Assembly (NCBI GenBank): GCA_020430675.1
Contig: JAGQJJ010000096.1
Coordinates: 1 to 9,626, forward strand
DNA: 9,626 nucleotides
Direction of reading: 5' to 3'
Source: Myxococcales bacterium
GTDB lineage: Bacteria > Myxococcota > Bradymonadia > UBA7976 > UBA1532
Position 1 is the first letter of the stretch, and each line of letters opens with the position of its first letter. Shown piece by piece: positions 1 to 7,017 of this stretch. A program made the translations under genes and the position numbers. The notes beneath the pieces were generated by a model. The model was not told the origin of the DNA and did not search any database. It saw nothing but the letters and a program-made list of their open reading frames with translations.

Positions 1-378
1 GCCCGCCGGCTGGCGCCGCATGCGCGCTATGCGTGGCTGCCGGTGATGGCGGGCCTGCTCGCCATGGCGGTCGGGCTGCTGCCCCATACCCGGCCGGTCG
101 CGCTCGGGGCGATCCACTTCCTCATCCTGGGCCCGATCCTGGCGACGCTCGCGCCCTTGTGGATGCGCCGGCCGCCTCCACCGCGCATGTGGTGGCTCGG
201 GCACGGCTTGTGGGGGGCGATGTCGGCGGCGCTGGTTGCCCAGGCGTTCATCGCCGACCGCTGGACCTGGACCGCGGCGGCCATCGGCGGGACGGGCACC
301 GCGCTCTGGTGGCTGTGGGCCGTGATTCGATGGGGGCGCGGCGATATAGGCCGTGAAACGACAGGTCAGATGATGTAG
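1..378 (+). CDS. Small polytopic membrane protein, C-terminal part (5' truncated)
   Basis: The reading frame is open from the first base and ends at TAG 376-378, giving 125 visible residues; the true start lies upstream of the window. The GTG at 43 and ATG at 46 are in frame, but the codons before them look equally coding and hydrophobic, so I treat this as a truncated gene. Four membrane helices are visible, at about residues 12-28, 35-53, 65-82 and 88-110, with Pro/Arg-rich loops between them. A motif near residues 36-46 (GAIHFLILGP) places a histidine inside a helix, which could suggest heme or metal contact, but I do not recognise the family. nrfH follows after 39 bp on the same strand, so it may belong to the nrf operon as a membrane partner. 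That role is inference only. Confidence 0.6.
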   Translation, partial: ARRLAPHARYAWLPVMAGLLAMAVGLLPHTRPVALGAIHFLILGPILATLAPLWMRRPPPPRMWWLGHGLWGAMSAALVAQAFIADRWTWTAAAIGGTGTALWWLWAVIRWGRGDIGRETTGQMM

Positions 379-417
379 GTTCCCTGCCCTGGCGACGCCT
401 CGGGGCGGGAGAGCGAT

Positions 418-954
418 ATGACCGATCACGAGACGGAGGACGACTCACGGCGCGGCGGGCGCTGGCGCCGCGTCGGGCTGCTGCCGCTGCTGCTCGTGGC
501 CGGCGTCGGCACGCTCGCGGGCCTGGGCTTCTTCACGTTCGGCTACGGCGAAGGCGCAGCGTACCTGTCCAATGACCCCGCCGCCTGCGCCAACTGCCAC
601 GTCATGCGGGACCACTTCGACTCGTGGCAGCGTTCGGGGCACGGGCACGTCGCGGTGTGCAATCAATGCCACCTGCCGCCGGACTTCGTCGGCAAGTGGG
701 TGACCAAGGCCGACAACGGCTTCTTCCACTCGCTGGCGTTCACCACCGGAGATTTCCCCGAACCGATCCGCATCAAGCCTCGCAACCGGCGGGTGACCCA
801 GAAGGCGTGCCTCGGCTGCCACGACGCGATGGTGAATCACATGCACCCGGCGCAGGAAGACGGAGACATGTTGCTGTGCGTCGGCTGCCACGCCGACGTC
901 GGGCACCGCGGTCGGGACGGCGCCCCGACGGCCAGGAATAGAGGAGGGATGTGA
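418..954 (+). CDS. nrfH: Cytochrome c nitrite reductase small subunit NrfH (tetraheme quinol dehydrogenase)
   Basis: This 178-residue member of the NapC/NirT/NrfH family oxidises membrane quinol and passes electrons to NrfA on the periplasmic face. One N-terminal membrane anchor spans about residues 19-42, after an Arg-rich cytoplasmic start. Four CXXCH heme sites follow: C57-H61 (CANCH), C81-H85 (CNQCH), C131-H135 (CLGCH) and C154-H158 (CVGCH). The first is followed by Met63 (CXXCHxM), the arrangement used in NrfH, where Met is the axial ligand of heme 1 next to the quinol site. The start is supported by GGGAG at 407-411, six bases before the ATG. Its stop TGA (952-954) shares one base with the ATG of nrfA, so the two are very likely translationally coupled. 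The C-terminal tail of about 15 residues after the last heme is polar and shows no motif. Four hemes, length and neighbour all fit NrfH better than the larger NapC or TorC proteins. Confidence 0.93.
   Translation: MTDHETEDDSRRGGRWRRVGLLPLLLVAGVGTLAGLGFFTFGYGEGAAYLSNDPAACANCHVMRDHFDSWQRSGHGHVAVCNQCHLPPDFVGKWVTKADNGFFHSLAFTTGDFPEPIRIKPRNRRVTQKACLGCHDAMVNHMHPAQEDGDMLLCVGCHADVGHRGRDGAPTARNRGGM
941..948 (+). promoter_or_regulatory. Ribosome binding site of nrfA
   Basis: GAGGAGGG sits at the 3' end of nrfH, five bases before ATG 954. The in-frame GTG at 951 would be only two bases from this site, so ATG 954 is the preferred nrfA start. Confidence 0.7.
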
Positions 955-2627
955 TGAGCGACGGTCGAACGGATCGACGGCGCCCGCTGATCTACGCCGG
1001 GCTGATGCTGGGCACCGCGGTCGTGACCCTCGTCGTGGTGGCGGTGCTGGTGACCATCTTTGAGCGCAAGCAGGAGGCCCGCGAGCCCTTCGTGCGGGTG
1101 GTCGAGGTGGACGAGCTGAGCACTGATCCGGCGCCGTGGGGCCAGAACTGGCCGCATCATTACGACGCCTACCTGAAGACCGCCGAGGGCGCGCATTACG
1201 GCGGGTCGAGCGCGATGCCGGCCAGCAAGCTCGACGCCCAGCCGTGGCTGAAGCGGCTGTACGCCGGCTACGCGTTCAGCATCGACTATCGCGAGGCTCG
1301 CGGGCACGCCTACATGCTCTACGACCAGACGGTGACCGAGCGGGTGACCAAGCGCAAACAGGCCGGAGCGTGCCTGCATTGCCACGCCTCCAACACGGTG
1401 ATGTATCGCACCCTCGGCCGCGAGACGCTGGGGCGGTCGACCGATCCGGAGACGATGCGCGACGACTTCGACATGCCGGCGGTGATCGCCGGCTTCGAGG
1501 CGGTCAGCCAGCGACCCTACGACGAGGTCCTGGCGCTGGTGAAGGCGGCCCCCGACGGTACGCCCGACGACGAGCCGGGCGGCGCGCACCCCGTGAGCTG
1601 CATCGACTGCCACGACCCGAAGACGATGCGCATCCGGGTGACCCGGCCGGGCTTCGTACAGGGCATCGCCGCGCTGGCGGCGGGTGACGCGCCGGTGCCG
1701 CACCTGCCGAGCGTCGAGCAGTGGCGCGCGGGCGATCGGGAGACGCCCTACGATCCCAACGCGCTCGCCAGCCGCAACGAGATGCGCTCCTTTGTCTGCG
1801 GGCAGTGCCACGTCGAGTATTACTGCGCGAACAAGATGACGCTGACCTTCCCCTGGGCCAAGGGGCTGCGCGCCGAGGATCTGGAGGCGACCTGGGATGG
1901 CATGACCTTCCCCGATGGCACGCCGTTCTACGACTACACCCACGGCGAGACGGGCGCGCCGGTGCTCAAGGTGCAGCACCCCGAGTTCGAGCTGTGGAGC
2001 CAAGGCATTCACGCGCAGAGCGGGGTGAGTTGCGCCGACTGCCACATGCCCTATACCCGCGTCGGCGCGATGAAGCTGAGCGACCATGACGTCGACAGCC
2101 CGCTGGCCAATATCAACCGCGCCTGCCAGACCTGTCATCCGGTGGCCGAGGGCGAGTTGAGGGCGCGGGTCGAGACGATCCAGCAGCGCACCCGGGCGAT
2201 GACCGAGCGGGCGGCGGGCGCGATGGTCGAGATGCTCGACGCCATCCTCGAAGCCAAGGCAGCCGGCGCCTCCGAGGCGGCGTTGCAGCCGGCCTACGCG
2301 CTGCAGCGCAAGGCCATGTGGCGGCTGGACTACATCAGCAGCGAGAACTCGGTGGGCTTCCACGCCGACCAGGAGGCGATGCGGATCCTCGCCGAGTCGA
2401 TCGACTACAGCCGGCAGGCGCAGACCCTTGCGCTGCGGCTGCGCGCGCCGGGCGCGCCGGCGGTCGACGGGCTACCCCGTCAGCCGGTGCTGGGCGTGAC
2501 GCCGACCGCTGCAGCGCCGACGGCGGTACCCAAAGCCGCGCCCGTCGAAGCCGTGCCTGTCGAAGCCGCACCCGTCGAAGCCGCGCCCGCCGAAGCCGCG
2601 CCCGCCGACGCCGCGGCTGCGCCGTGA
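954..2627 (+). CDS. nrfA: Pentaheme cytochrome c nitrite reductase catalytic subunit NrfA (all-CXXCH type)
   Basis: NrfA carries out the six-electron reduction of nitrite to ammonium in the periplasm. The 557-residue product has a membrane segment at about residues 12-35 with no clear cleavage site, so it may stay anchored. Five heme motifs are visible: C140-H144 (CLHCH), C216-H220 (CIDCH), C282-H286 (CGQCH), C360-H364 (CADCH) and C391-H395 (CQTCH). The first is the active-site heme, which is CXXCK in E. coli NrfA; here it is CXXCH. Other catalytic features are kept: RGHAYM with a downstream Arg130 in the place of the active-site Arg, Glu288-Tyr289 after heme 3 (calcium ligand and catalytic Tyr), and Lys339-x-Gln341-His342 (calcium ligands and catalytic His). 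His353 and His470 are likely distal heme ligands. After about residue 500, where the family fold normally ends, a Pro/Ala/Val/Glu tail with PVEAA repeats is added. Its last 148 bp overlap the convergent sulfotransferase frame. Confidence 0.95.
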   Translation: MSDGRTDRRRPLIYAGLMLGTAVVTLVVVAVLVTIFERKQEAREPFVRVVEVDELSTDPAPWGQNWPHHYDAYLKTAEGAHYGGSSAMPASKLDAQPWLKRLYAGYAFSIDYREARGHAYMLYDQTVTERVTKRKQAGACLHCHASNTVMYRTLGRETLGRSTDPETMRDDFDMPAVIAGFEAVSQRPYDEVLALVKAAPDGTPDDEPGGAHPVSCIDCHDPKTMRIRVTRPGFVQGIAALAAGDAPVPHLPSVEQWRAGDRETPYDPNALASRNEMRSFVCGQCHVEYYCANKMTLTFPWAKGLRAEDLEATWDGMTFPDGTPFYDYTHGETGAPVLKVQHPEFELWSQGIHAQSGVSCADCHMPYTRVGAMKLSDHDVDSPLANINRACQTCHPVAEGELRARVETIQQRTRAMTERAAGAMVEMLDAILEAKAAGASEAALQPAYALQRKAMWRLDYISSENSVGFHADQEAMRILAESIDYSRQAQTLALRLRAPGAPAVDGLPRQPVLGVTPTAAAPTAVPKAAPVEAVPVEAAPVEAAPAEAAPADAAAAP

Positions 2628-3991
2628 ACCACCGTTGATCGGCCGCCGCCCGGCGCGTCGACACCGACACACCACGCGACGTAATCCGCCTGAGCCGCCG
2701 CGTAGGCGTCCGGATCGATGCCCAGGCTCTGCAGGCTGCGGTCGACGGTGTAATCCTTGCGGCGCCGCGGCGCGTGCGCCCGGGGGGCCCACGGCGGCAG
2801 CGTCGGGCGATCGAGGCAGACCCGGTAGACGGCGCCGAGCGCGCCGCGCAGGTCGCGCACGAAGTCGTCGAAGCGCAGCACGCAGCGGCGGGGCCCCTCG
2901 GCCCGGGTGAACCACGCCTGCTCGTTGCGATTGTACTGCAGCTCGCTGCGTGCGAGCCCTTCAGCGATCCAACGCCAGGGCGGCGAAGCCAGGCGCATCT
3001 CGTTGGGGCTCGTCCACAGGAAGTTGATCATGCTCTGCAGCCGCCTGCTCGGCGCGCGCACGATGGTCAGGAAACGCGCGTCGGGATAGCGTGCCGCCAG
3101 GACATCGGCGGCGGCCAGAAAGTGCCCTTTGACGAAGATCCGCCGACCGGCGGACGCGGGCCCGGCGAAGAGCAGCGTCTTGCGGGCGACGCCGTCGAGG
3201 TAGTCGACGAACGTCTCGGTCCACAGGCGCGCCGTGCCGGGCGACGTCTGCGCCATGCTGAACTCCTCGACGATCGCGTCGGGTCCCAGGTAGCGGGCGA
3301 GGCGGTTGAGGTGGGCCGCGCAGAAAGCCATCTCGAAGGTGTCGGTCCGGTAAAAGTCGTCTTCGTGTCGCTCGCGGAACTCGGGCGGCAGCCGGGCGGC
3401 GGCTCTCGTCTGGATGCGATCGACGTCGAAGAACCGGCGGGCGACGGGCACCACGATCCGCCACAGCCAGAGGTAGGGGAACATGATCTGCAGCACGCTC
3501 GGCGCGATCAGCTCGGGGTCGGTCTCAAGATAGCGCGAGAGCTGGGTGCTGCCGGAGCGCGCGCCGCTGATGTGGAAGAGCGGCGCCCGGATCCGCACCG
3601 CGGCCAGCGCTCGCCCGAAGAGCAGCGCATCGACGAACCACGCCAGGCCCCACACCGGGATGGTGAGCGTCTGGCGGACGACCGCGCACGTCAGCGCGAG
3701 ACGGTCGAGCGTAGGTAGGCCGGGTGGCGGCTTGTCTCGACGCCAGATGAGCCCGAGGTAGACGGCGACCTGCGAAAGCCGGGGCACGTTGGGCGGCCAG
3801 CCGGCGAGCGCGACGCCGAGCAGATACGGGATCCAGAGCGGCAGCGTGAGCAGCCCGAGCGCGGTCAACAGGCAAACGCGCCGGATGATCAGCCGGATGA
3901 ACCGACGGCGGGGCGGCGAGTCGCGCTGGGGCTCACCGGGCAGGCGCCGTGGTATCGGAACGTCCGGGTCGAGATAGCGCGTCGATGGCAT
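2480..3991 (-). CDS. Sulfotransferase family protein with N-terminal membrane segment
   Basis: The 503-residue product looks like a PAPS-dependent sulfotransferase, which moves a sulfuryl group from 3'-phosphoadenosine-5'-phosphosulfate to an acceptor that cannot be read from sequence. Key signs are the 5'-phosphosulfate-binding loop at residues 138-151 ([14 protein letters not shown]), a later 3'-phosphate-binding segment at 307-323 ([17 protein letters not shown], with Arg312 and Ser320), FVKGHF at 286-291 and the LRFDDF strand at 372-377. Residues about 31-63 form one or two hydrophobic segments after an Arg/Pro-rich start, so membrane attachment is likely. Translation starts at ATG 3991, with GGAG seven bases upstream and only 22 bp after the nnrS stop. 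The recognisable domain ends near residue 445. Residues 456-503 are a Ser/Thr/Gly/Ala repeat that is simply the antisense of the nrfA tail, so the natural C-terminus may once have been earlier. It is an odd neighbour for nitrogen genes. The family call is fairly firm; the substrate is unknown. Confidence 0.8.
   Translation of the reverse strand: MPSTRYLDPDVPIPRRLPGEPQRDSPPRRRFIRLIIRRVCLLTALGLLTLPLWIPYLLGVALAGWPPNVPRLSQVAVYLGLIWRRDKPPPGLPTLDRLALTCAVVRQTLTIPVWGLAWFVDALLFGRALAAVRIRAPLFHISGARSGSTQLSRYLETDPELIAPSVLQIMFPYLWLWRIVVPVARRFFDVDRIQTRAAARLPPEFRERHEDDFYRTDTFEMAFCAAHLNRLARYLGPDAIVEEFSMAQTSPGTARLWTETFVDYLDGVARKTLLFAGPASAGRRIFVKGHFLAAADVLAARYPDARFLTIVRAPSRRLQSMINFLWTSPNEMRLASPPWRWIAEGLARSELQYNRNEQAWFTRAEGPRRCVLRFDDFVRDLRGALGAVYRVCLDRPTLPPWAPRAHAPRRRKDYTVDRSLQSLGIDPDAYAAAQADYVAWCVGVDAPGGGRSTVVHGAAAASAGAASAGAASTGAASTGTASTGAALGTAVGAAAVGVTPSTG
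2535..2609. repeat. 15-bp tandem repeat, five copies, coding on both strands
   Basis: Five head-to-tail 15-bp units start at 2535, 2550, 2565, 2580 and 2595, with consensus GCCGCGCCCGTCGAA and one to three changes per unit. On the plus strand they encode the A-P-V-E-A tail of NrfA. On the minus strand, in the sulfotransferase frame, they encode S-T-G-A-A. Because 15 is a multiple of three and the units contain no stop codon, several frames stay open through the array. Confidence 0.9.
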
Positions 3992-4013
3992 GGCGCCGCT
4001 CCAGGGCAGAGGC

Positions 4014-5210
4014 TCAGCCGGCCCGGCCGTCGGGTCGGGGCGTCGTCAGGATGGTGACGTAGCGGAGCGCGAAGCCGCCGAAGGCGAGCGTCCAGGTCGC
4101 TGCGGACAGCGCCAGCAGCGTCACGTAGGACGCCGACGTCATCAGCGGCGCGACCACCCGCAGCAGCGCGCTGAGGGTCACCGCGACGAAGAGGACCCGC
4201 GTCACCCGATCGGCGACGATCGCCCGCCCGGTGTGTCCGCGGCTCACGCGCGCCAGCATGCCCAGGACCAGACTGCCCATCGCGCCGGCGGTCAGGGCGT
4301 GCAGCGCCAGCGTCGGCGCGACCGCAGCCGGTCGCAGCACCGAGAGCCCGGCCAGGAGCAGCCCGCCGGCCAGCCAGGCATAGCCCGCGAAGAGGATCGC
4401 CAGCATCGGCTCGGTCCAGATCACCCGCGACGACCAGCGGGCGAGGCGCAGCCCGTGCAACAGGCCGGCGACGAGATAGATCACGCCGAGTATGGGGCTG
4501 TTCGGCAGCAGCCAAGTCGCTGGGATCGCCGCGGCCAGCGAGCCCAGCGAGAGCCACTCCAGCGCCGGCCGGGGCGGCGGCACGCGGGCGGCGTCGCCGA
4601 AGCGGCTGCGGGCGAAGAACGGGAGCACCCGGCCGCCGACGACGGCCATCAGCAAGACGACCACCAGGATGCCGCACAGGCGCGGCAGCCCGGGCCCGGG
4701 CTGCGCGATGCCCTGCGCGGCGAGCTGCTCGACCGCCGCGCAGGCCGCGAGGGCCAGCACGACGAAGGGCACGCCGTAGTTGCGCCGCTTGCGGGCGCGG
4801 GCGATGGGCACCGCGATGCATCCGGCGAGCGCCAGCAAGAAGCCGCTGACCAGGGCGGTCGTCGCCCAGCCCGGCCCGAACAACGCGGCGATCCGGGCGG
4901 CGCACCACAGCGCCACCAGACCACCCAGCCCCGAGCCGACCAGCGGCCGCGACGCGGTCCACTTGGGCACGGCGGTCAGCAGGAAGCCGGCGATGATCGC
5001 GCCGACGAAGCCGTAGGTCATCTCCCGGGCGTGCCAGCCCATGTCGCCGACGGCCCACCAGCCGGCCAGCGTGCCCACCCACAGAGCGACCACGAGGGCG
5101 GCGTGGGCGGCACCGAGCAGGAAGAACGGGCGGAAGCCGAGGCCGGCGCGCCAGAGCGGCGGGGACTCGCTCGGCGCGTCGGGGTCGGTGATCTGAAGGA
5201 CATCACTCAT
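4014..5210 (-). CDS. nnrS: NnrS family heme-copper membrane protein
   Basis: This 398-residue protein of about 12 membrane helices matches the NnrS family, whose studied members bind heme and copper and protect cells during nitric oxide stress; their exact chemistry is unsettled. Diagnostic motifs are FRPFFLLGA (26-34), GWHAREMTYGFVGAIIAGFLL (58-78, with His60), GGRVLPFF (192-199), the HALTAGAMGSLVLGMLARV stretch (304-322, with His304) and SRGHTGR (323-329, with His326). The in-helix histidines are candidate heme ligands. ATG 5210 is chosen because GAGG lies six bases upstream and gives a full-length family start. It overlaps the end of the preceding thioredoxin-like gene by 8 bp (ATGAGTGA), so the two are coupled. 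NnrS genes commonly accompany denitrification or nitrite-reduction genes, which fits the nrf and nitrate reductase genes on either side. Confidence 0.93.
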   Translation of the reverse strand: MSDVLQITDPDAPSESPPLWRAGLGFRPFFLLGAAHAALVVALWVGTLAGWWAVGDMGWHAREMTYGFVGAIIAGFLLTAVPKWTASRPLVGSGLGGLVALWCAARIAALFGPGWATTALVSGFLLALAGCIAVPIARARKRRNYGVPFVVLALAACAAVEQLAAQGIAQPGPGLPRLCGILVVVLLMAVVGGRVLPFFARSRFGDAARVPPPRPALEWLSLGSLAAAIPATWLLPNSPILGVIYLVAGLLHGLRLARWSSRVIWTEPMLAILFAGYAWLAGGLLLAGLSVLRPAAVAPTLALHALTAGAMGSLVLGMLARVSRGHTGRAIVADRVTRVLFVAVTLSALLRVVAPLMTSASYVTLLALSAATWTLAFGGFALRYVTILTTPRPDGRAG

Positions 5211-6777
5211 CGGAGGCCTCCTCGGATGGCGCCTCGGCGCGTCGGATCCAGGTCTGCAGGGCCGCCAGCGGCGGCGGGTAGCGCAGATCGAAGGGCACGA
5301 ACTCGAGCGCGGCGAGGGCGGGTCCGCAGTGCTCGGCGGACGCGGCGCAGAGGCCGTCGACCAGCGGGTTCAGTCGCGCCGCCGCCCAGGGGCCGGGCAG
5401 CACGCCGGCCTGCCAGCGCGCGACGACGACATCGGCCAGCACGCGCGCAGCCGGGCCGCCGTCGGGGCAGCCCGCCAGAGCCAGCAACAGCTCGCCGACG
5501 GCATCGGGCGGCGCGGGCGACCGTGACGTGTCGCGCCAAGCGGTGCCTGGCCAGCGCCCATCGAAGCCGTCGATGAGCGATGTGCAGGCGTGCGACCAAA
5601 CCCGCGCCGCGCGAGCCTGATCGGCGGTCGTACACAGCGCGGTCACCGCCGGGCGAGGCACCGCGCGCCGCTCGGCGGCAGTCAGCCGGGCGTAGAACGG
5701 GTCGGCGCGCTGGTGGGCGGCGACACTGCCATCCGGGCGGCCAAGTGTATCTCTGACGAAGTACTCGATGCCGATGGCATCCGACGCCCGTCCACGGGCG
5801 CGGGCGACGGCGACCCACGCCAGGTTGTCGGCGGCGAGGCGCTCGAAGTGCGGGTGATACCAGCCGGGCCCCTCGGCGTAACGATAGAGGCCGTGCTCGA
5901 CCGGGTCGCGCAAACCGCGGAAGGGATCAAGGGTGGAAAGGGGGTGCGCTCGCTCGGGCCACCCGCGCCCGCCGGCCATCAGATCAGCGCTGCCCGCTGC
6001 CAGGGCGGAGGCCGTCAGCGCAGGCAGAGGCGGCGCGCGCCCGACGAGCCGAGGGCTCTCGCCGCGCAGCGCCGAGTCCAAGGTCAGATCGACCCAGCGT
6101 AGGGCACGGTCGGGGCCGCCGGCGGCATGCCATCGCACCAGCGCCCACAGCGCGGCCGGGTGTGGGCGCCGGGCGGGGGTCGCGAAGCCGCCGTCGGCGT
6201 CGTTAACACGAATAAACAACTCGCCTTCAAGAACATTCAGCTGGCGGCGGGCCTCGTCGGCGGTCAAAGTCCACGTCGGCCAGGACACGAGGCGTCCTCG
6301 ATCGTCGGCTCCACCGTGGCCCGCTCGGCCACTCGCCGGGACCCGCAGCATCGTCAGGACGGTCTCCGTCGGCAGCGCACCCGAGCGCAGTCCGATCAGG
6401 CGTGCGTCCGCATCGAAGAGCGCGAGCGTGGGCAGGCCGGTCACCCCCGGCAAGTCGAGCCAGGCCGGTTGACGGTCGACGTCGGCGACCAGGGGCTGTG
6501 CGCTGTCGTGCAGCGCCGCCCGAACCGCGGGTGACCGCAGCACTTCTGCATCGAAGACGCTGCACCAGTGGCACCACCCCGCGGTCAACAGGACGATGCG
6601 GGCCTGCTCGGCCGGCCCCATCGCAGTCGGCGAATCGGGTGCTGGCCTCCACTCGACAGGCGCAGCGCTGGCGGCAGCCCATGCGAGGGCGACCACGCCG
6701 ACGAGGAGGGTCGGCGCTGCCGTGCTGCGGAGCCGGTACCGGGACGGGGCGCGGTGTATCGGAGCAGGGTGTTGCAT
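5203..6777 (-). CDS. Exported thioredoxin-fold protein of the DUF255/YyaL (SSP411-like) type
   Basis: The product has 524 residues from ATG 6777. An N-terminal signal sequence has Arg residues, a hydrophobic stretch at about 21-37 and an ASA-A type cleavage site near 36-39, pointing to the periplasm. A thioredoxin domain follows at about 55-145, with active site GWCHWC (67-72, Cys69 and Cys72) and the cis-Pro region GVTGLPTLALFD (Pro116). The large C-terminal part (about 165-524) resembles the alpha-helical half of YyaL/SPATA20 proteins: GLYRY (296-300) and WYHPHFERLAADN (306-318) align by eye with their RYS...W..PHFEKML.DN signature. It is shorter than typical YyaL (about 690 residues) and the family is usually cytosolic, so the export signal is notable. 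A TTG at 6795 would add six residues, but no good ribosome site favours either start. The stop overlaps nnrS. The function is unknown; thiol redox or cytochrome/copper-site maintenance is possible. Confidence 0.78.
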   Translation of the reverse strand: MQHPAPIHRAPSRYRLRSTAAPTLLVGVVALAWAAASAAPVEWRPAPDSPTAMGPAEQARIVLLTAGWCHWCSVFDAEVLRSPAVRAALHDSAQPLVADVDRQPAWLDLPGVTGLPTLALFDADARLIGLRSGALPTETVLTMLRVPASGRAGHGGADDRGRLVSWPTWTLTADEARRQLNVLEGELFIRVNDADGGFATPARRPHPAALWALVRWHAAGGPDRALRWVDLTLDSALRGESPRLVGRAPPLPALTASALAAGSADLMAGGRGWPERAHPLSTLDPFRGLRDPVEHGLYRYAEGPGWYHPHFERLAADNLAWVAVARARGRASDAIGIEYFVRDTLGRPDGSVAAHQRADPFYARLTAAERRAVPRPAVTALCTTADQARAARVWSHACTSLIDGFDGRWPGTAWRDTSRSPAPPDAVGELLLALAGCPDGGPAARVLADVVVARWQAGVLPGPWAAARLNPLVDGLCAASAEHCGPALAALEFVPFDLRYPPPLAALQTWIRRAEAPSEEASDE

Positions 6778-6828
6778 CGCCGTCCGGACAAGCAAGTCGC
6801 ATGCACGCGTCGGCGATCACAGCCCGCC

Positions 6829-6842
6829 TGAATTCGCATTCA
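6829..6842. promoter_or_regulatory. TGAAT-N4-ATTCA dyad, possible operator
   Basis: A perfect 5-4-5 inverted repeat lies 51 bp upstream of the ATG of the minus-strand thioredoxin-like gene. The 5-4-5 spacing is that of FNR/DNR-type sites, but the half-site differs from TTGAT. On the minus strand it overlaps TTGAAT, a possible weak -35 element. Chance occurrence is possible. Confidence 0.3.
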
Positions 6843-6854
6843 AGGTGCGCCTTT

Positions 6855-6916
6855 CTGTGGCCGCATCGCGTTACCACAGCGCCACGTGCCGCGCGGTAGC
6901 GGGACGGTCTGGTAAC
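6855..6916. promoter_or_regulatory. Inverted repeats upstream of the sigma-54 promoter, possible enhancer sites
   Basis: Two partly overlapping inverted repeats are visible: CTGTGG (6855-6860) with CCACAG (6874-6879), and GTTACCA (6870-6876) with TGGTAAC (6910-6916), whose half-site centres lie 40 bp apart. They fall about 80 to 140 bp before the predicted start of transcription, where activators of sigma-54 promoters usually bind. No specific activator can be named. Confidence 0.3.
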
Positions 6917-6965
6917 TACAAGAGGGCGCGAATGTGCCGGGTGCGTGGCGGGAGGTCACTTCGAT

Positions 6966-6982
6966 CTGGCACGCCCGATGCT
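6966..6982 (+). promoter_or_regulatory. Candidate sigma-54 (RpoN) promoter for the cytochrome / nitrate reductase genes
   Basis: CTGGCACG (6966-6973), four bases, then ATGCT (6978-6982) match the -24/-12 consensus YTGGCACG-N4-TTGCW at all but one of the defined core positions. The GG (6968-6969) and GC (6980-6981) pairs are 12 bp apart, as this promoter class requires. Predicted transcription starts near 6993, giving a leader of about 25 bases before ATG 7018, which includes the ribosome binding site. Confidence 0.6.
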
Positions 6983-7002
6983 TTCGCTGCGGCCACCCGA
7001 TG

Positions 7003-7008
7003 AGGAGG
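7003..7008 (+). promoter_or_regulatory. Ribosome binding site of the diheme cytochrome gene
   Basis: AGGAGG lies nine bases before ATG 7018. It rules against the in-frame upstream starts at 6934 and 7000: the ATG at 7000 precedes this site, and the start at 6934 would put the lipoprotein signal more than 40 residues inside the protein. Confidence 0.65.
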
Positions 7009-7017
7009 AAATCGGAG

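Noticed and set aside
379..417. Possible promoter between the membrane protein gene and nrfH
   Set aside because: CTGGCGACG resembles a -24 element, but no GC pair lies at the required 12-bp distance and no -35/-10 or FNR-type dyad is visible.
837..2363. 508-codon open frame on the minus strand opposite nrfA
   Set aside because: It is antisense to a clearly conserved pentaheme nrfA, rich in Arg, His, Val and Gly with no recognisable domain. Such long shadows are expected at this GC content.
2628..2700. Possible shared terminator between the convergent genes
   Set aside because: No stem-loop followed by a T run was found on either strand, and the genes overlap instead of leaving a spacer.
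2774..3718. 314-codon plus-strand frame opposite the sulfotransferase
   Set aside because: The sulfotransferase motifs on the minus strand are convincing and this frame shows none; it is a compositional shadow.
3990..5576. 528-codon open frame on the plus strand opposite nnrS
   Set aside because: Its product is Gln/Arg/Gly/Pro-rich, with no family signature, and runs antisense across two well-supported genes.
6190..6245. Short AT-richer pocket inside the thioredoxin-like gene
   Set aside because: It is only a few dozen bases, stays in frame as ordinary coding sequence and has no promoter-like -35/-10 pair, so composition noise is the simplest view.
6934..7017. N-terminal extension of the diheme cytochrome, including a CFRC motif
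   Set aside because: The extension would bury the lipoprotein signal, and the predicted promoter (6966-6982) and AGGAGG (7003-7008) both lie inside it, so ATG 7018 is preferred.
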